This document shows, piece by piece, positions 1-5,360 of a stretch of DNA of 5,360 nt. Under the pieces are notes generated by a model. The model did no database searches. It was not told the DNA's origin and was given only the letters and a program-made list of their open reading frames with translations. Origin of the DNA: Bdellovibrionaceae bacterium UBA2351 (lineage in GTDB: Bacteria > Bdellovibrionota > Bdellovibrionia > Bdellovibrionales > Bdellovibrionaceae); contig DDTZ01000143.1 of the NCBI GenBank assembly GCA_002344565.1, positions 1 to 5,360 of the forward strand, in the 5' to 3' direction. Position numbers and translations under genes: made by a program. Each line of letters begins with the position of its first letter. The first letter of the stretch is position 1.

Positions 1-60
1 AAAATGTAGTTTATCGAAAGCGCTGGTGGTGACACTAGCGCTTTCGATAAACTACATTTT
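1..60. terminator. Perfect 24-bp inverted repeat, probable bidirectional terminator
   Basis: Positions 1-24 and 37-60 are exact reverse complements, separated by 12 bases. The outer ends are AAAA and TTTT and the inner part is GC-rich (CGAAAGCGCT). This is the layout of a bidirectional intrinsic terminator, with the A tract of one strand acting as the U tract of the other. It begins 11 bases after the stop codon of the leftward transporter gene, so it would end that transcript. Read as rightward RNA, the stem extends inward by a G-U pair (25/36) and three Watson-Crick pairs (26-28 with 33-35), closing on a GUGA (GNRA-type) tetraloop. In leftward RNA the 25/36 pair becomes an A-C mismatch. The better rightward fold suggests a converging gene to the left of the window. 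The repeat touches the window edge, so it may be longer than seen. Confidence 0.8.
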
Positions 61-71
61 AATTTCTAGTT

Positions 72-1943
72 TTATAAGCTTGTTTCTAAGATTAACAAGA
101 TCAAGCCAATGATCGATCCACCGGCGATCACACCAGCGGCCATCGTTTCTTGATTATCAATGAAGGCTCTGCGTGTAACTGAATTTTTATCTTTAGCCAA
201 ACGACCAATAACAAAGAAGAACAACGCACCGAGCGCCATCATCAATGAATCCGTGAAACGAAGAACAAATGCTAATCCCACACCCACTGCCGAGATCGGG
301 AATTTACCTTTTGTTTTTTGGTCCATGTACGCCATTACGATTCCCAGAATACCGCCTAGCAATGCCGCTAATTGCGCCGTAGGATGAAGCGCTGCTAACC
401 CTACTGTTAGAACCTCAGCTACCGCTTTCCAAACTGTCGCCGATGGCAGAGGTAGTTTTTCAGACGTAAATAACGAGATATCATTATTGAACAACATGTA
501 GAATACAGGAACGGCAACTAAACCACCGGCAAAAATACCCAGAACGTGACCGATAGCCTGGTGACGAGGTTTACCACCTAACATGTAACCCGGCTTGATA
601 TCCATTAATAGATTGCTTGAGTTCAGCGACACTTCGCTTGTAATCCCTGCCGTCATCAAGTTCGTAGCCACTTGGCCGGGAGCTAGCATGCTGTAGGTTA
701 CTTGAGTTAATTTACCTAATGCACTTCCCGGTGTGATGGCCGTTAAACCGGTAGAGTTCACAGCAATCAACGTGAATACGAAAACAAGAGGGATTGCAAT
801 TAGACCTAACCACCACTCAACACCAAACCATGCATGCCCCATCCAAACCGTGATGGCACCCACGATAGGAATACCGATGAATGAAATCCAAAGAGGTAGT
901 TCAATTTTATCTAACGGATCTATATCTTTAGACTTAACTTCTTTAGTTTTACGCTTGAACGCGGACAAAATGATTTCTGGACGCGCAAAGAATGAATACA
1001 ACGACGCCGTTGTCATCATCGCCACACCAAACCACAATGACCACATAGTGATCGCTTTAAAGTTAGCTCCAGAAATAATACCGATTTTGATAAGATAAGG
1101 AGCCAAAATAAAATAATTCAAAACAGCGCCTAATAACATGGACATCGCTGTCTTCATGCTCATCAAACCACCAGTGCCCATTAACACGATCGAAGAATCT
1201 AAACGAATCGTTAAATCTTTTAATGGCGTACCAAAGATCGCTGGCGTTGCAAACTTGTAGATTAAATCATCCCAATATTCTGGAAGAACCAAGAAATGAG
1301 CTTTGATTTTTGTCATGATGGGTTCATTACGCATAAATTCGATCAACGCAGCAACACCCGCTCCGCCCATTAAAACTTTAGCTTTGAACATACCTTCTTT
1401 ACCAGTGTCTGAATGCAAGCTGTCCAGAACAACACCCGATGCATAACCTTCAGGGAACGGCAATTGTTCGTCGTTGATGAACCGACGCTTTAACGGAAAC
1501 GCAAACAAAACACCGAGTAACGATAGAACCACGATCCACCAATAGGTTTGCCACATTGGGATCACTTTATTTGTTACCATCATATACGCTGGAAGTGAGG
1601 CCATCATCGGAGCCGTCATATAACCTGCACTGGTTGCGATCGATTGCATCGCATTGTTTTCAAGCACACCCATTTCATTGCCGATTTTAAATTTAGCTAA
1701 AAATTTGAAGATCGCAAAGGACAGGATAACCGACGTTACACCCACACCCAACGTCCAACCTGTTTTGATACCCACATAAAGGTTCGTTAAGCTTAGGATA
1801 CCACCCAGTAGCATACCTGTGATCGCCGAGCGGATTGTTAATTGAGGCGCATTATGCTGATAGACGTTCTCGTACCACCACTTGTCTTTCTCTAACAAAG
1901 TCATGCTTTTGACTTGATCATCACTTAACTGCTTAATAGACAT
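72..1943 (-). CDS. OPT-family oligopeptide transporter
   Basis: Predicted inner-membrane importer of the OPT superfamily, whose members move small peptides or peptide/amino-acid-derived metal chelates, usually with protons. The substrate here cannot be read from sequence. The 623-residue product is strongly hydrophobic with roughly 15-16 possible membrane segments. Family-like blocks are visible in order: NLYVGIKTGWTLGVG (residues 54-68), ENNAMQSIATSAGYMTAP (95-112), LPFPEGYASGVVLDS (161-175), LLGAVLNYFILAP (270-282), NSTGLTAITPGSALGKLTQ (396-414), a long block around 420-475 including DIKPGYMLGGKPR (448-460), and a final hydrophobic helix (601-620). Charged loops lie at about 330-348 and 582-600. 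Length and motif order look complete for the bacterial branch. The ATG at 1943 is preferred over an in-frame TTG at 1955, because GGGGAG just upstream of the ATG is a good ribosome binding site. The gene is divergent from the App1-like gene and ends just before the long inverted-repeat terminator. Confidence 0.93.
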   Translation of the reverse strand: MSIKQLSDDQVKSMTLLEKDKWWYENVYQHNAPQLTIRSAITGMLLGGILSLTNLYVGIKTGWTLGVGVTSVILSFAIFKFLAKFKIGNEMGVLENNAMQSIATSAGYMTAPMMASLPAYMMVTNKVIPMWQTYWWIVVLSLLGVLFAFPLKRRFINDEQLPFPEGYASGVVLDSLHSDTGKEGMFKAKVLMGGAGVAALIEFMRNEPIMTKIKAHFLVLPEYWDDLIYKFATPAIFGTPLKDLTIRLDSSIVLMGTGGLMSMKTAMSMLLGAVLNYFILAPYLIKIGIISGANFKAITMWSLWFGVAMMTTASLYSFFARPEIILSAFKRKTKEVKSKDIDPLDKIELPLWISFIGIPIVGAITVWMGHAWFGVEWWLGLIAIPLVFVFTLIAVNSTGLTAITPGSALGKLTQVTYSMLAPGQVATNLMTAGITSEVSLNSSNLLMDIKPGYMLGGKPRHQAIGHVLGIFAGGLVAVPVFYMLFNNDISLFTSEKLPLPSATVWKAVAEVLTVGLAALHPTAQLAALLGGILGIVMAYMDQKTKGKFPISAVGVGLAFVLRFTDSLMMALGALFFFVIGRLAKDKNSVTRRAFIDNQETMAAGVIAGGSIIGLILLILETSL

Positions 1944-1989
1944 GCAACTCCCCAACTGTTTGAATTTGCGCCAAAATAGGGGAAGTTGC
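1944..1989 (-). repeat. Inverted repeat overlapping the transporter ribosome binding site
   Basis: Positions 1944-1953 (GCAACTCCCC) and 1979-1989 (GGGGAAGTTGC) are complementary over ten pairs with one bulged A, separated by 25 bases. In a transcript of the transporter gene starting upstream of 1989, the first arm (GCAACTTCCCC) could pair with the second (GGGGAGTTGC). That would cover the Shine-Dalgarno and run up to the base before the start codon. The pairing is seen in the sequence; a regulatory role, or alternatively a DNA-level operator, is inference. Confidence 0.45.
1948..1953 (-). promoter_or_regulatory. Ribosome binding site of the transporter gene
   Basis: On the minus strand, GGGGAG lies four bases before the ATG at 1943. 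It decides the start: the alternative TTG at 1955 would place this Shine-Dalgarno sequence inside the coding region and has no comparable site upstream. The same bases form one arm of the inverted repeat at 1944-1989. Confidence 0.65.
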
Positions 1990-1990
1990 C

Positions 1991-1996
1991 TGTCAA
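1991..1996 (-). promoter_or_regulatory. Perfect -35-like hexamer TTGACA, orphan
   Basis: The minus strand carries TTGACA, a perfect match to the housekeeping -35 consensus, about 50 bases before the transporter start codon. No good -10 hexamer lies 16-18 bases downstream: that position reads around TTGGCGCA, and the AT-rich TATTTT at 1978-1973 is only 12 bases away. It may be part of a promoter with an activator-dependent or atypical -10, or chance. If it is used, the transcript would start near 1961 and would lack the first arm of the inverted repeat at 1944-1989. Confidence 0.25.
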
Positions 1997-2022
1997 AGCA
2001 AGGACTAAACTTTGGAATTTAG

Positions 2023-2051
2023 AGTTTAAATACGAGTTTTAGCGGTATAAA
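2023..2051 (-). promoter_or_regulatory. Weak alternative promoter candidate for the transporter
   Basis: On the minus strand, TTTATA (2051-2046), 17 bases, then TAAACT (2028-2023) match the -35 and -10 consensus at four of six positions each. Initiation here would give a leader of about 70 bases that includes both arms of the inverted repeat covering the ribosome binding site. AT-rich DNA gives such matches often, so this is weak. Confidence 0.2.
2025..2051 (+). promoter_or_regulatory. Candidate promoter of the App1-like gene
   Basis: TATAAA at 2046-2051 is a good -10-like hexamer about 58 bases before the start codon of the App1-like gene. TTTAAA at 2025-2030 is the nearest -35-like hexamer (four of six matches), but the 15-base spacing is short. 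No other plus-strand match in this gap is better. Direct repeats of GAGTTT at 2022 and 2034, 12 bases apart, lie beside it. Confidence 0.3.
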
Positions 2052-2099
2052 TGGCCCCGGGTATGCACCTAGTATCCAAAGCTGGCTTATTTTAAATTT

Positions 2100-2103
2100 A
2101 GGA
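2100..2103 (+). promoter_or_regulatory. Ribosome binding site of the App1-like gene
   Basis: AGGA sits five bases before the ATG at 2109, a normal Shine-Dalgarno spacing, and supports that start. The signal peptide begins at this methionine, which agrees. Confidence 0.6.
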
Positions 2104-2108
2104 CGTTT

Positions 2109-2927
2109 ATGATTAAAAGACTGTCAATTCTAACGACGATATTCTACTTTTTGTTATCAGCCGTCGTTATGGCTAATGAAGTCGATCCCCAAAACGTAAG
2201 AGTATTTTCAGATGTCGATGACACTATCAAAATTTCGTTTGTTCGTGATTTTGAAAACAGCGTCGCTTTATCGGTTTATCAGGACGCCCTGTTCTACGGA
2301 ATGAACACAGTTTATTCTGGCGTTCGCAAAAATCAGGTTCAACAAGGTAATAAAATTGCGTTCTCGTATGTCACAAATGGGGTCGACTTTACAGTCAATC
2401 AAACTCACCGAGGGCTGCTTCGTAGTTTTAGATTTCCCAACCCCGGCAATCACTTTCCGCAAAGCTTATACGAAAAAATCAAAAAGAAGGCGCATAAATT
2501 TGATGTTATCACGCGTGCAATCAAAACCGAATGGCCGAACCGCGTAGTTTTAATTGGCGACAATGGTGAGCGCGACCCGATTATCTATGATCAGATAAGA
2601 AAAGCCATACAAAAGCAGGCCGCTATCGAAGGTCGCAAAATTGAAATTTTAATTTATATCCATATCGTCTACAAACCTTCAAATGCGAAAACCAAAGGTT
2701 TGCGACCTACTCAGCAAGCCTTTCACAATGCGGGTGATCTGGCTATTCTAATGCATAAAGATGGCTTACTGAGCTTGGAACAAAAGGATCAAATCGTAAC
2801 GTCTGTGAAGCGAAAGATTGAAAAGGAAGGCCGCAATCGTGTTTGGACGCCTCTCGTTTACCCTTGGTATAAATACTATAATATGGGACAGCTCGGCAGG
2901 TCCAGCTGCCAACAGTTTTATAGATAG
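2109..2927 (+). CDS. Secreted App1/DUF2183-type phosphatidate phosphatase-like protein
   Basis: Predicted exported phosphatase with the catalytic signature of the App1/DUF2183 family, a HAD-like fold; the yeast member App1 dephosphorylates phosphatidate and related lipids. Residues 1-22 form a signal peptide: MIKR, a hydrophobic core, then VVMA with likely cleavage before Asn23. The nucleophile motif DVDDT is at 35-39 (Asp35 and Asp37, Thr39), followed by IK as is usual in this family. SYVTNG (86-91) fits motif II, with Ser86 or Thr89 as the candidate polar residue. Lys130 before FDVI and the segment VVLIGDNGERDPIIY (146-160, Asp151 and Asp156) fit motifs III and IV and are highly typical. 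At 272 residues it is close to a bare catalytic domain, without the N-terminal extension found in many relatives. The C-terminus is tyrosine- and tryptophan-rich (WTPLVYPWYKYY). Substrate is unproven: a phospholipid role is inferred from family only. It is divergent from the transporter and followed by a 214-bp gap. Confidence 0.82.
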   Translation: MIKRLSILTTIFYFLLSAVVMANEVDPQNVRVFSDVDDTIKISFVRDFENSVALSVYQDALFYGMNTVYSGVRKNQVQQGNKIAFSYVTNGVDFTVNQTHRGLLRSFRFPNPGNHFPQSLYEKIKKKAHKFDVITRAIKTEWPNRVVLIGDNGERDPIIYDQIRKAIQKQAAIEGRKIEILIYIHIVYKPSNAKTKGLRPTQQAFHNAGDLAILMHKDGLLSLEQKDQIVTSVKRKIEKEGRNRVWTPLVYPWYKYYNMGQLGRSSCQQFYR

Positions 2928-3070
2928 AGACACTTTCACCAAAGATCGTCTTGACTGCCCTTGGTTTGAGCGATTTGTAAACGTTTTGAGTTTGAATTTT
3001 TTTCGCGTTTTTCTGCGTATTTAATCGCTTTGCCATATTATTTTTTTTTGATTTCGAAATTTTAAAAACG
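2928..3070. other. AT-rich intergenic stretch with T tracts and palindromes
   Basis: The gap after the App1-like gene is AT-rich, with T runs at 2997-3003 and 3041-3049 (nine Ts). No strong GC-rich stem precedes either run, so I cannot name a clear intrinsic terminator for the App1-like gene. A perfect 10-bp palindrome ATTTCGAAAT lies at 3051-3060, directly followed by TTTTAAAA (3060-3067). The palindrome sits where a -35 element for the TAGGAT hexamer would fall and could be a regulator site. No credible gene is seen here. Confidence 0.45.
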
Positions 3071-3088
3071 CGGTGCTAGGATGCACCG
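3071..3088 (+). promoter_or_regulatory. Inverted repeat framing an extended -10-like element
   Basis: CGGTGC (3071-3076) and GCACCG (3083-3088) are perfect 6-bp inverted arms around TAGGAT (3077-3082). The bases TGC before TAGGAT make TGCTAGGAT, which resembles an extended -10 (TGnTATAAT), so a transcript could start near 3089 with a leader of about 53 bases. No good -35 is seen 17 bases upstream. Alternatively this is a small terminator hairpin. The flanking AAAAA at 3064-3068 would give a T tract for leftward RNA, while rightward only TTT follows. The promoter reading suits its place before the lipoprotein gene, but is inference. Confidence 0.35.
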
Positions 3089-3101
3089 TTTGCTAATCGT
3101 T

Positions 3102-3120
3102 TCCGGCTATTTTAGCTGGG
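3102..3120 (+). other. Small hairpin in the lipoprotein leader
   Basis: CCGGCTA (3103-3109) pairs with TAGCTGG (3113-3119) around a TTT loop: seven pairs including one G-T wobble, plus an outer T-G wobble (3102/3120). It ends five bases before the AGGAG ribosome binding site, so it leaves the site open. It may stabilise the 5' end of the mRNA. There is no T tract after it, so it is not a terminator. Confidence 0.4.
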
Positions 3121-3125
3121 CTTAC

Positions 3126-3130
3126 AGGAG
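3126..3130 (+). promoter_or_regulatory. Ribosome binding site of the lipoprotein gene
   Basis: AGGAG lies 11 bases before the ATG at 3142, slightly long but usable. The ATG is directly followed by the Lys-Lys of a signal peptide, which confirms the start. Confidence 0.6.
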
Positions 3131-3141
3131 ACTCGTTTATT

Positions 3142-5360
3142 ATGAAAAAAATAGTAACGTTAACAAAACTATCTATCGGCCTTGCCACAGTTGCCTTGCT
3201 AGGTTTGGGCTGCTCGCCTAAATCTAGTGGCGGACTTGATGCTAATACTACATCGTCTTTAATGGCGGCACCAAAGCCAGGAACATCAGATGTTAAAGCC
3301 CAACTGTCTCGTTATCGAGGACAAACGGCGTTCTTAACGGCAACGCGTGGATCAAGTTTCAGACTAGAAAGTGCACCGGTCGCGGCCATGAGCGCGGCTC
3401 CAAAGGGTGGCGGAACTCCTCGGGCAGAACAAGAAGCCGATGTGTTTAAGATTGGCAAGCCAAGTTCTAAATTACTTTATCTATTAAACAACTATCGCGG
3501 CTTGCAAGTTGTTAGCTTTGTCGATGGTACTGAGAAACCTAAGTTATTAGGCCGCGCGGAACCTACAGGCAACTATCCATCTGATATGTACCTAGATCCA
3601 AACCAAGATCGTCTCTTTGTTTTAGAGCGCGTTTGGTTTGATTCTTCATCGCAATCGTATTCCTACACAGAAAACCAAAGTCGGATGTTAGTGTACGATG
3701 TCTCAAAAGCTGATCAACCGACCCTGGTTGAAAAAATCGATATCAAAGGTGAAATCGCCGATTCGCGTATGGTGGGTAGCGTACTCTATGTAGTCACTAC
3801 GTTACGTCCCGACACAAACACTTATCGTTACAACCAGACACAAAGCCAATCGCAAGGGATCGTGACGTCTTATGATCTCAGCGGCGGCACTCCAAGTAAG
3901 ATCCAAGAATTGAAATTATCACTTCCTGCTGTTTACAGTACTAACTTACGTGTTGTTACCGTTCCAGAGGGCAACACGTATAAATACTATTTGATTGCGC
4001 ATCTATCTGAAAATGGCTGGGGCTGGTGGGATCGCCAAGGTATGGTTCAGGTCGTAGATATTTCTGATGATAAAGGTCAAATTTCATCGGTAATGACAGT
4101 TTCAGTTAAAGGCAGCGTTCAACGTCCTCACCAAATGCAAATCAAAAACAACACACTCATAGTTGTTAGTAACTATACAATTCAAGGCCAAGCGACTACG
4201 AACAACCCGTCTCCACGAATTGGCCGTATTGCTGTTGAAACATTTAAATTCCCAACTAAACAATCTGAAATCCTAACAGAAAACGAAGCTGAACTACGTC
4301 GTCTGTATATAGAAAAGCAAGTCGCCGCTGACACATCAAAAGGCGTCAGCGAAGACGTGTCTCGCCAAAAATGGGTAGCCGATAGTACTTGGGGTATTCA
4401 CGGTCGATTTGTTTCTACTAAAGAACACGTTCGTAAAATCATGCCCGACAGTGTGGTTACAACGGGCGATACAACGGGATTAAGCGCTAACTTACAAGAC
4501 GTTCGCATTTATGGTGACTGGTTATATGCATTCTGGGTTCCTGCGAATCAAGTTGATCCTTTAGACCTATTCGATATTTCAGCTCCAGAAAAGGGCGTTC
4601 GTCATGTTCAACGTTTAACATTTGATGGTTGGATCTCGCGCGCAGAACCTATCAGCTACAAAGGCAGAAACTTTGTTGTCGGCTTAGGCTGGATTGTCCC
4701 TGCTGTTAACAACGAACAAAACAAACGTTACGCTCAAGTTAAGCTATTCGAAATCACATCTAATGGTAAATCAGCTAAAGCCACTGAAGTTTCGTCACTT
4801 GTTTTAACTGGCTCTCAGTTCTGGGCCAATTTTAACGGCGAAGACAAAAAAATTGAATTCCGTCCCGATGCCGATGGGAAAGGTGAAATTCTATTTGAAG
4901 GTTCCCGTTACACACAAAGTGCAAATGGCATTTCATCTTACCAAGATGGTGGCCAAATTATCTCTTTCGATTTAGGTGCCGCTGATACAGACGCGATCTT
5001 TAAAGAGGGCTCATTCCTTGCGGGTGAATCAACTTGGATCCGTCGTATCTTTACAAACACTGAAATCAATCGCATTAACAGTTTCTCGGATTCAGCACTC
5101 GTAACATTTGGTGCTAAATCAAATTCACCCTCAACAACGGTTCAAGTGGCTAACGTTCTTGAACTCGCTCGCAATGTTAAGTCATTTGTTTCTATTGCTG
5201 ATTTGGGTGTACAAATTATTACGGAAGGAAATTCTTGGGGTGTTAGTTCAAACGAAGTTACGATCTTAAGAACGGTATCCAAAACAAATGTGGATGCAGT
5301 AAAAACAGCTGTTTTAGGCCAAGTCGGACTTGTCGGCGCACACGTTACTCACAAAGTAAG
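3142..5360 (+). CDS. Beta-propeller domain lipoprotein, 3' end outside window
   Basis: Large exported lipoprotein, open through 739 codons to the right edge with no stop. Residues 1-23 form a lipoprotein signal peptide (MKKIV, hydrophobic core, LLGLG) with Cys24 as the likely lipidated residue. The -3 position is Gly rather than Leu, a loose lipobox. Ser follows Cys24, which under E. coli-type sorting favours the outer membrane. Residues 25-95 form a low-complexity Ser/Ala/Gly/Pro linker. From about 98 (EADVFKIGKPSSKLLYLLNN) the sequence matches the secreted beta-propeller family (Pfam Beta_propel): short strands and blade-like repeats such as KLLYLLNNYRGLQVVSF, DRLFVLERVW, RMLVYDVSKADQPTLVEKI, GSVLYVVTT and later DVRIYGDWLYAFWVP. 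A Trp-rich GWGWWDR lies at about 293-299. No enzyme motif is visible; propellers commonly serve binding or scaffolding, so function is unknown. It probably has its own promoter in the 214-bp gap upstream. Confidence 0.85.
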   Translation, partial: MKKIVTLTKLSIGLATVALLGLGCSPKSSGGLDANTTSSLMAAPKPGTSDVKAQLSRYRGQTAFLTATRGSSFRLESAPVAAMSAAPKGGGTPRAEQEADVFKIGKPSSKLLYLLNNYRGLQVVSFVDGTEKPKLLGRAEPTGNYPSDMYLDPNQDRLFVLERVWFDSSSQSYSYTENQSRMLVYDVSKADQPTLVEKIDIKGEIADSRMVGSVLYVVTTLRPDTNTYRYNQTQSQSQGIVTSYDLSGGTPSKIQELKLSLPAVYSTNLRVVTVPEGNTYKYYLIAHLSENGWGWWDRQGMVQVVDISDDKGQISSVMTVSVKGSVQRPHQMQIKNNTLIVVSNYTIQGQATTNNPSPRIGRIAVETFKFPTKQSEILTENEAELRRLYIEKQVAADTSKGVSEDVSRQKWVADSTWGIHGRFVSTKEHVRKIMPDSVVTTGDTTGLSANLQDVRIYGDWLYAFWVPANQVDPLDLFDISAPEKGVRHVQRLTFDGWISRAEPISYKGRNFVVGLGWIVPAVNNEQNKRYAQVKLFEITSNGKSAKATEVSSLVLTGSQFWANFNGEDKKIEFRPDADGKGEILFEGSRYTQSANGISSYQDGGQIISFDLGAADTDAIFKEGSFLAGESTWIRRIFTNTEINRINSFSDSALVTFGAKSNSPSTTVQVANVLELARNVKSFVSIADLGVQIITEGNSWGVSSNEVTILRTVSKTNVDAVKTAVLGQVGLVGAHVTHKV

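Noticed and set aside
733..1098. Plus-strand open frame of 121 codons inside the transporter gene
   Set aside because: It is antisense to a strongly conserved membrane protein and its product has no recognisable domain or ribosome binding site; a shadow frame.
1964..1973. Possible sigma-54 promoter suggested by TTGGCGC on the minus strand
   Set aside because: The required GC element at the -12 position does not follow at the correct spacing.
2895..2910. GGCAG/CTGCC hairpin followed by TTTT near the end of the App1-like gene
   Set aside because: It lies inside the coding sequence before the stop codon, has only five pairs, and is separated from a short T run, so it is not a convincing terminator.
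2743..3036. Minus-strand open frame of 97 codons with a basic N-terminus, overlapping the end of the App1-like gene
   Set aside because: No ribosome binding site (upstream sequence is an A tract and TAAT), most of it is antisense to the conserved phosphatase gene, and the product resembles no family I recognise.
3041..3049. Run of nine Ts as a possible phase-variable tract
   Set aside because: It is outside any coding frame, the surrounding DNA is generally T-rich, and the run is upstream of the -35 position rather than in a promoter spacer; no evidence of switching.

Overview
This 5.4 kb window looks like chromosomal DNA of a Gram-negative bacterium with moderate, slightly AT-leaning composition. 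The main clue is a lipoprotein-type signal (Lys-Lys, hydrophobic core, then Gly-Cys-Ser) on a large extracytoplasmic beta-propeller protein, next to a second exported protein. The mix of an OPT-family transporter, a secreted App1-like phosphatase and a propeller lipoprotein, plus general codon flavour, would fit the Bdellovibrio group (Bdellovibrionota). That placement is an impression from protein style, not a proven assignment.

Layout: positions 1-60 are a perfect 24-bp inverted repeat, which serves as the terminator of the leftward gene and probably also of a converging gene beyond the left edge. Positions 72-1943 (minus strand) encode a complete OPT-superfamily transporter of 623 residues. 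A 165-bp divergent intergenic region (1944-2108) holds the control signals for this gene and for the rightward gene at 2109-2927, a secreted 272-residue protein with the App1/DUF2183 phosphatidate-phosphatase catalytic signature. After a 214-bp AT-rich gap with a promoter-like element and two small hairpins, a large lipoprotein gene starts at 3142. It belongs to the secreted beta-propeller family (Pfam Beta_propel-like) and is still open at the right edge, with 739 codons visible.

The three genes do not form an obvious pathway. All three products act at or outside the cytoplasmic membrane: an inner-membrane importer, a periplasmic or secreted lipid-phosphatase-like enzyme, and a probable outer-membrane lipoprotein. 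The two rightward genes are probably separate transcription units, because the gap between them carries its own promoter-like sequence and leader. I see no tRNA, rRNA, CRISPR array, insertion sequence or phage gene, and no convincing undescribed multi-gene system. The most notable items are regulatory: the long terminal inverted repeat, a leader arm able to pair with the transporter's ribosome binding site, and an inverted repeat centred on a -10-like hexamer upstream of the lipoprotein.
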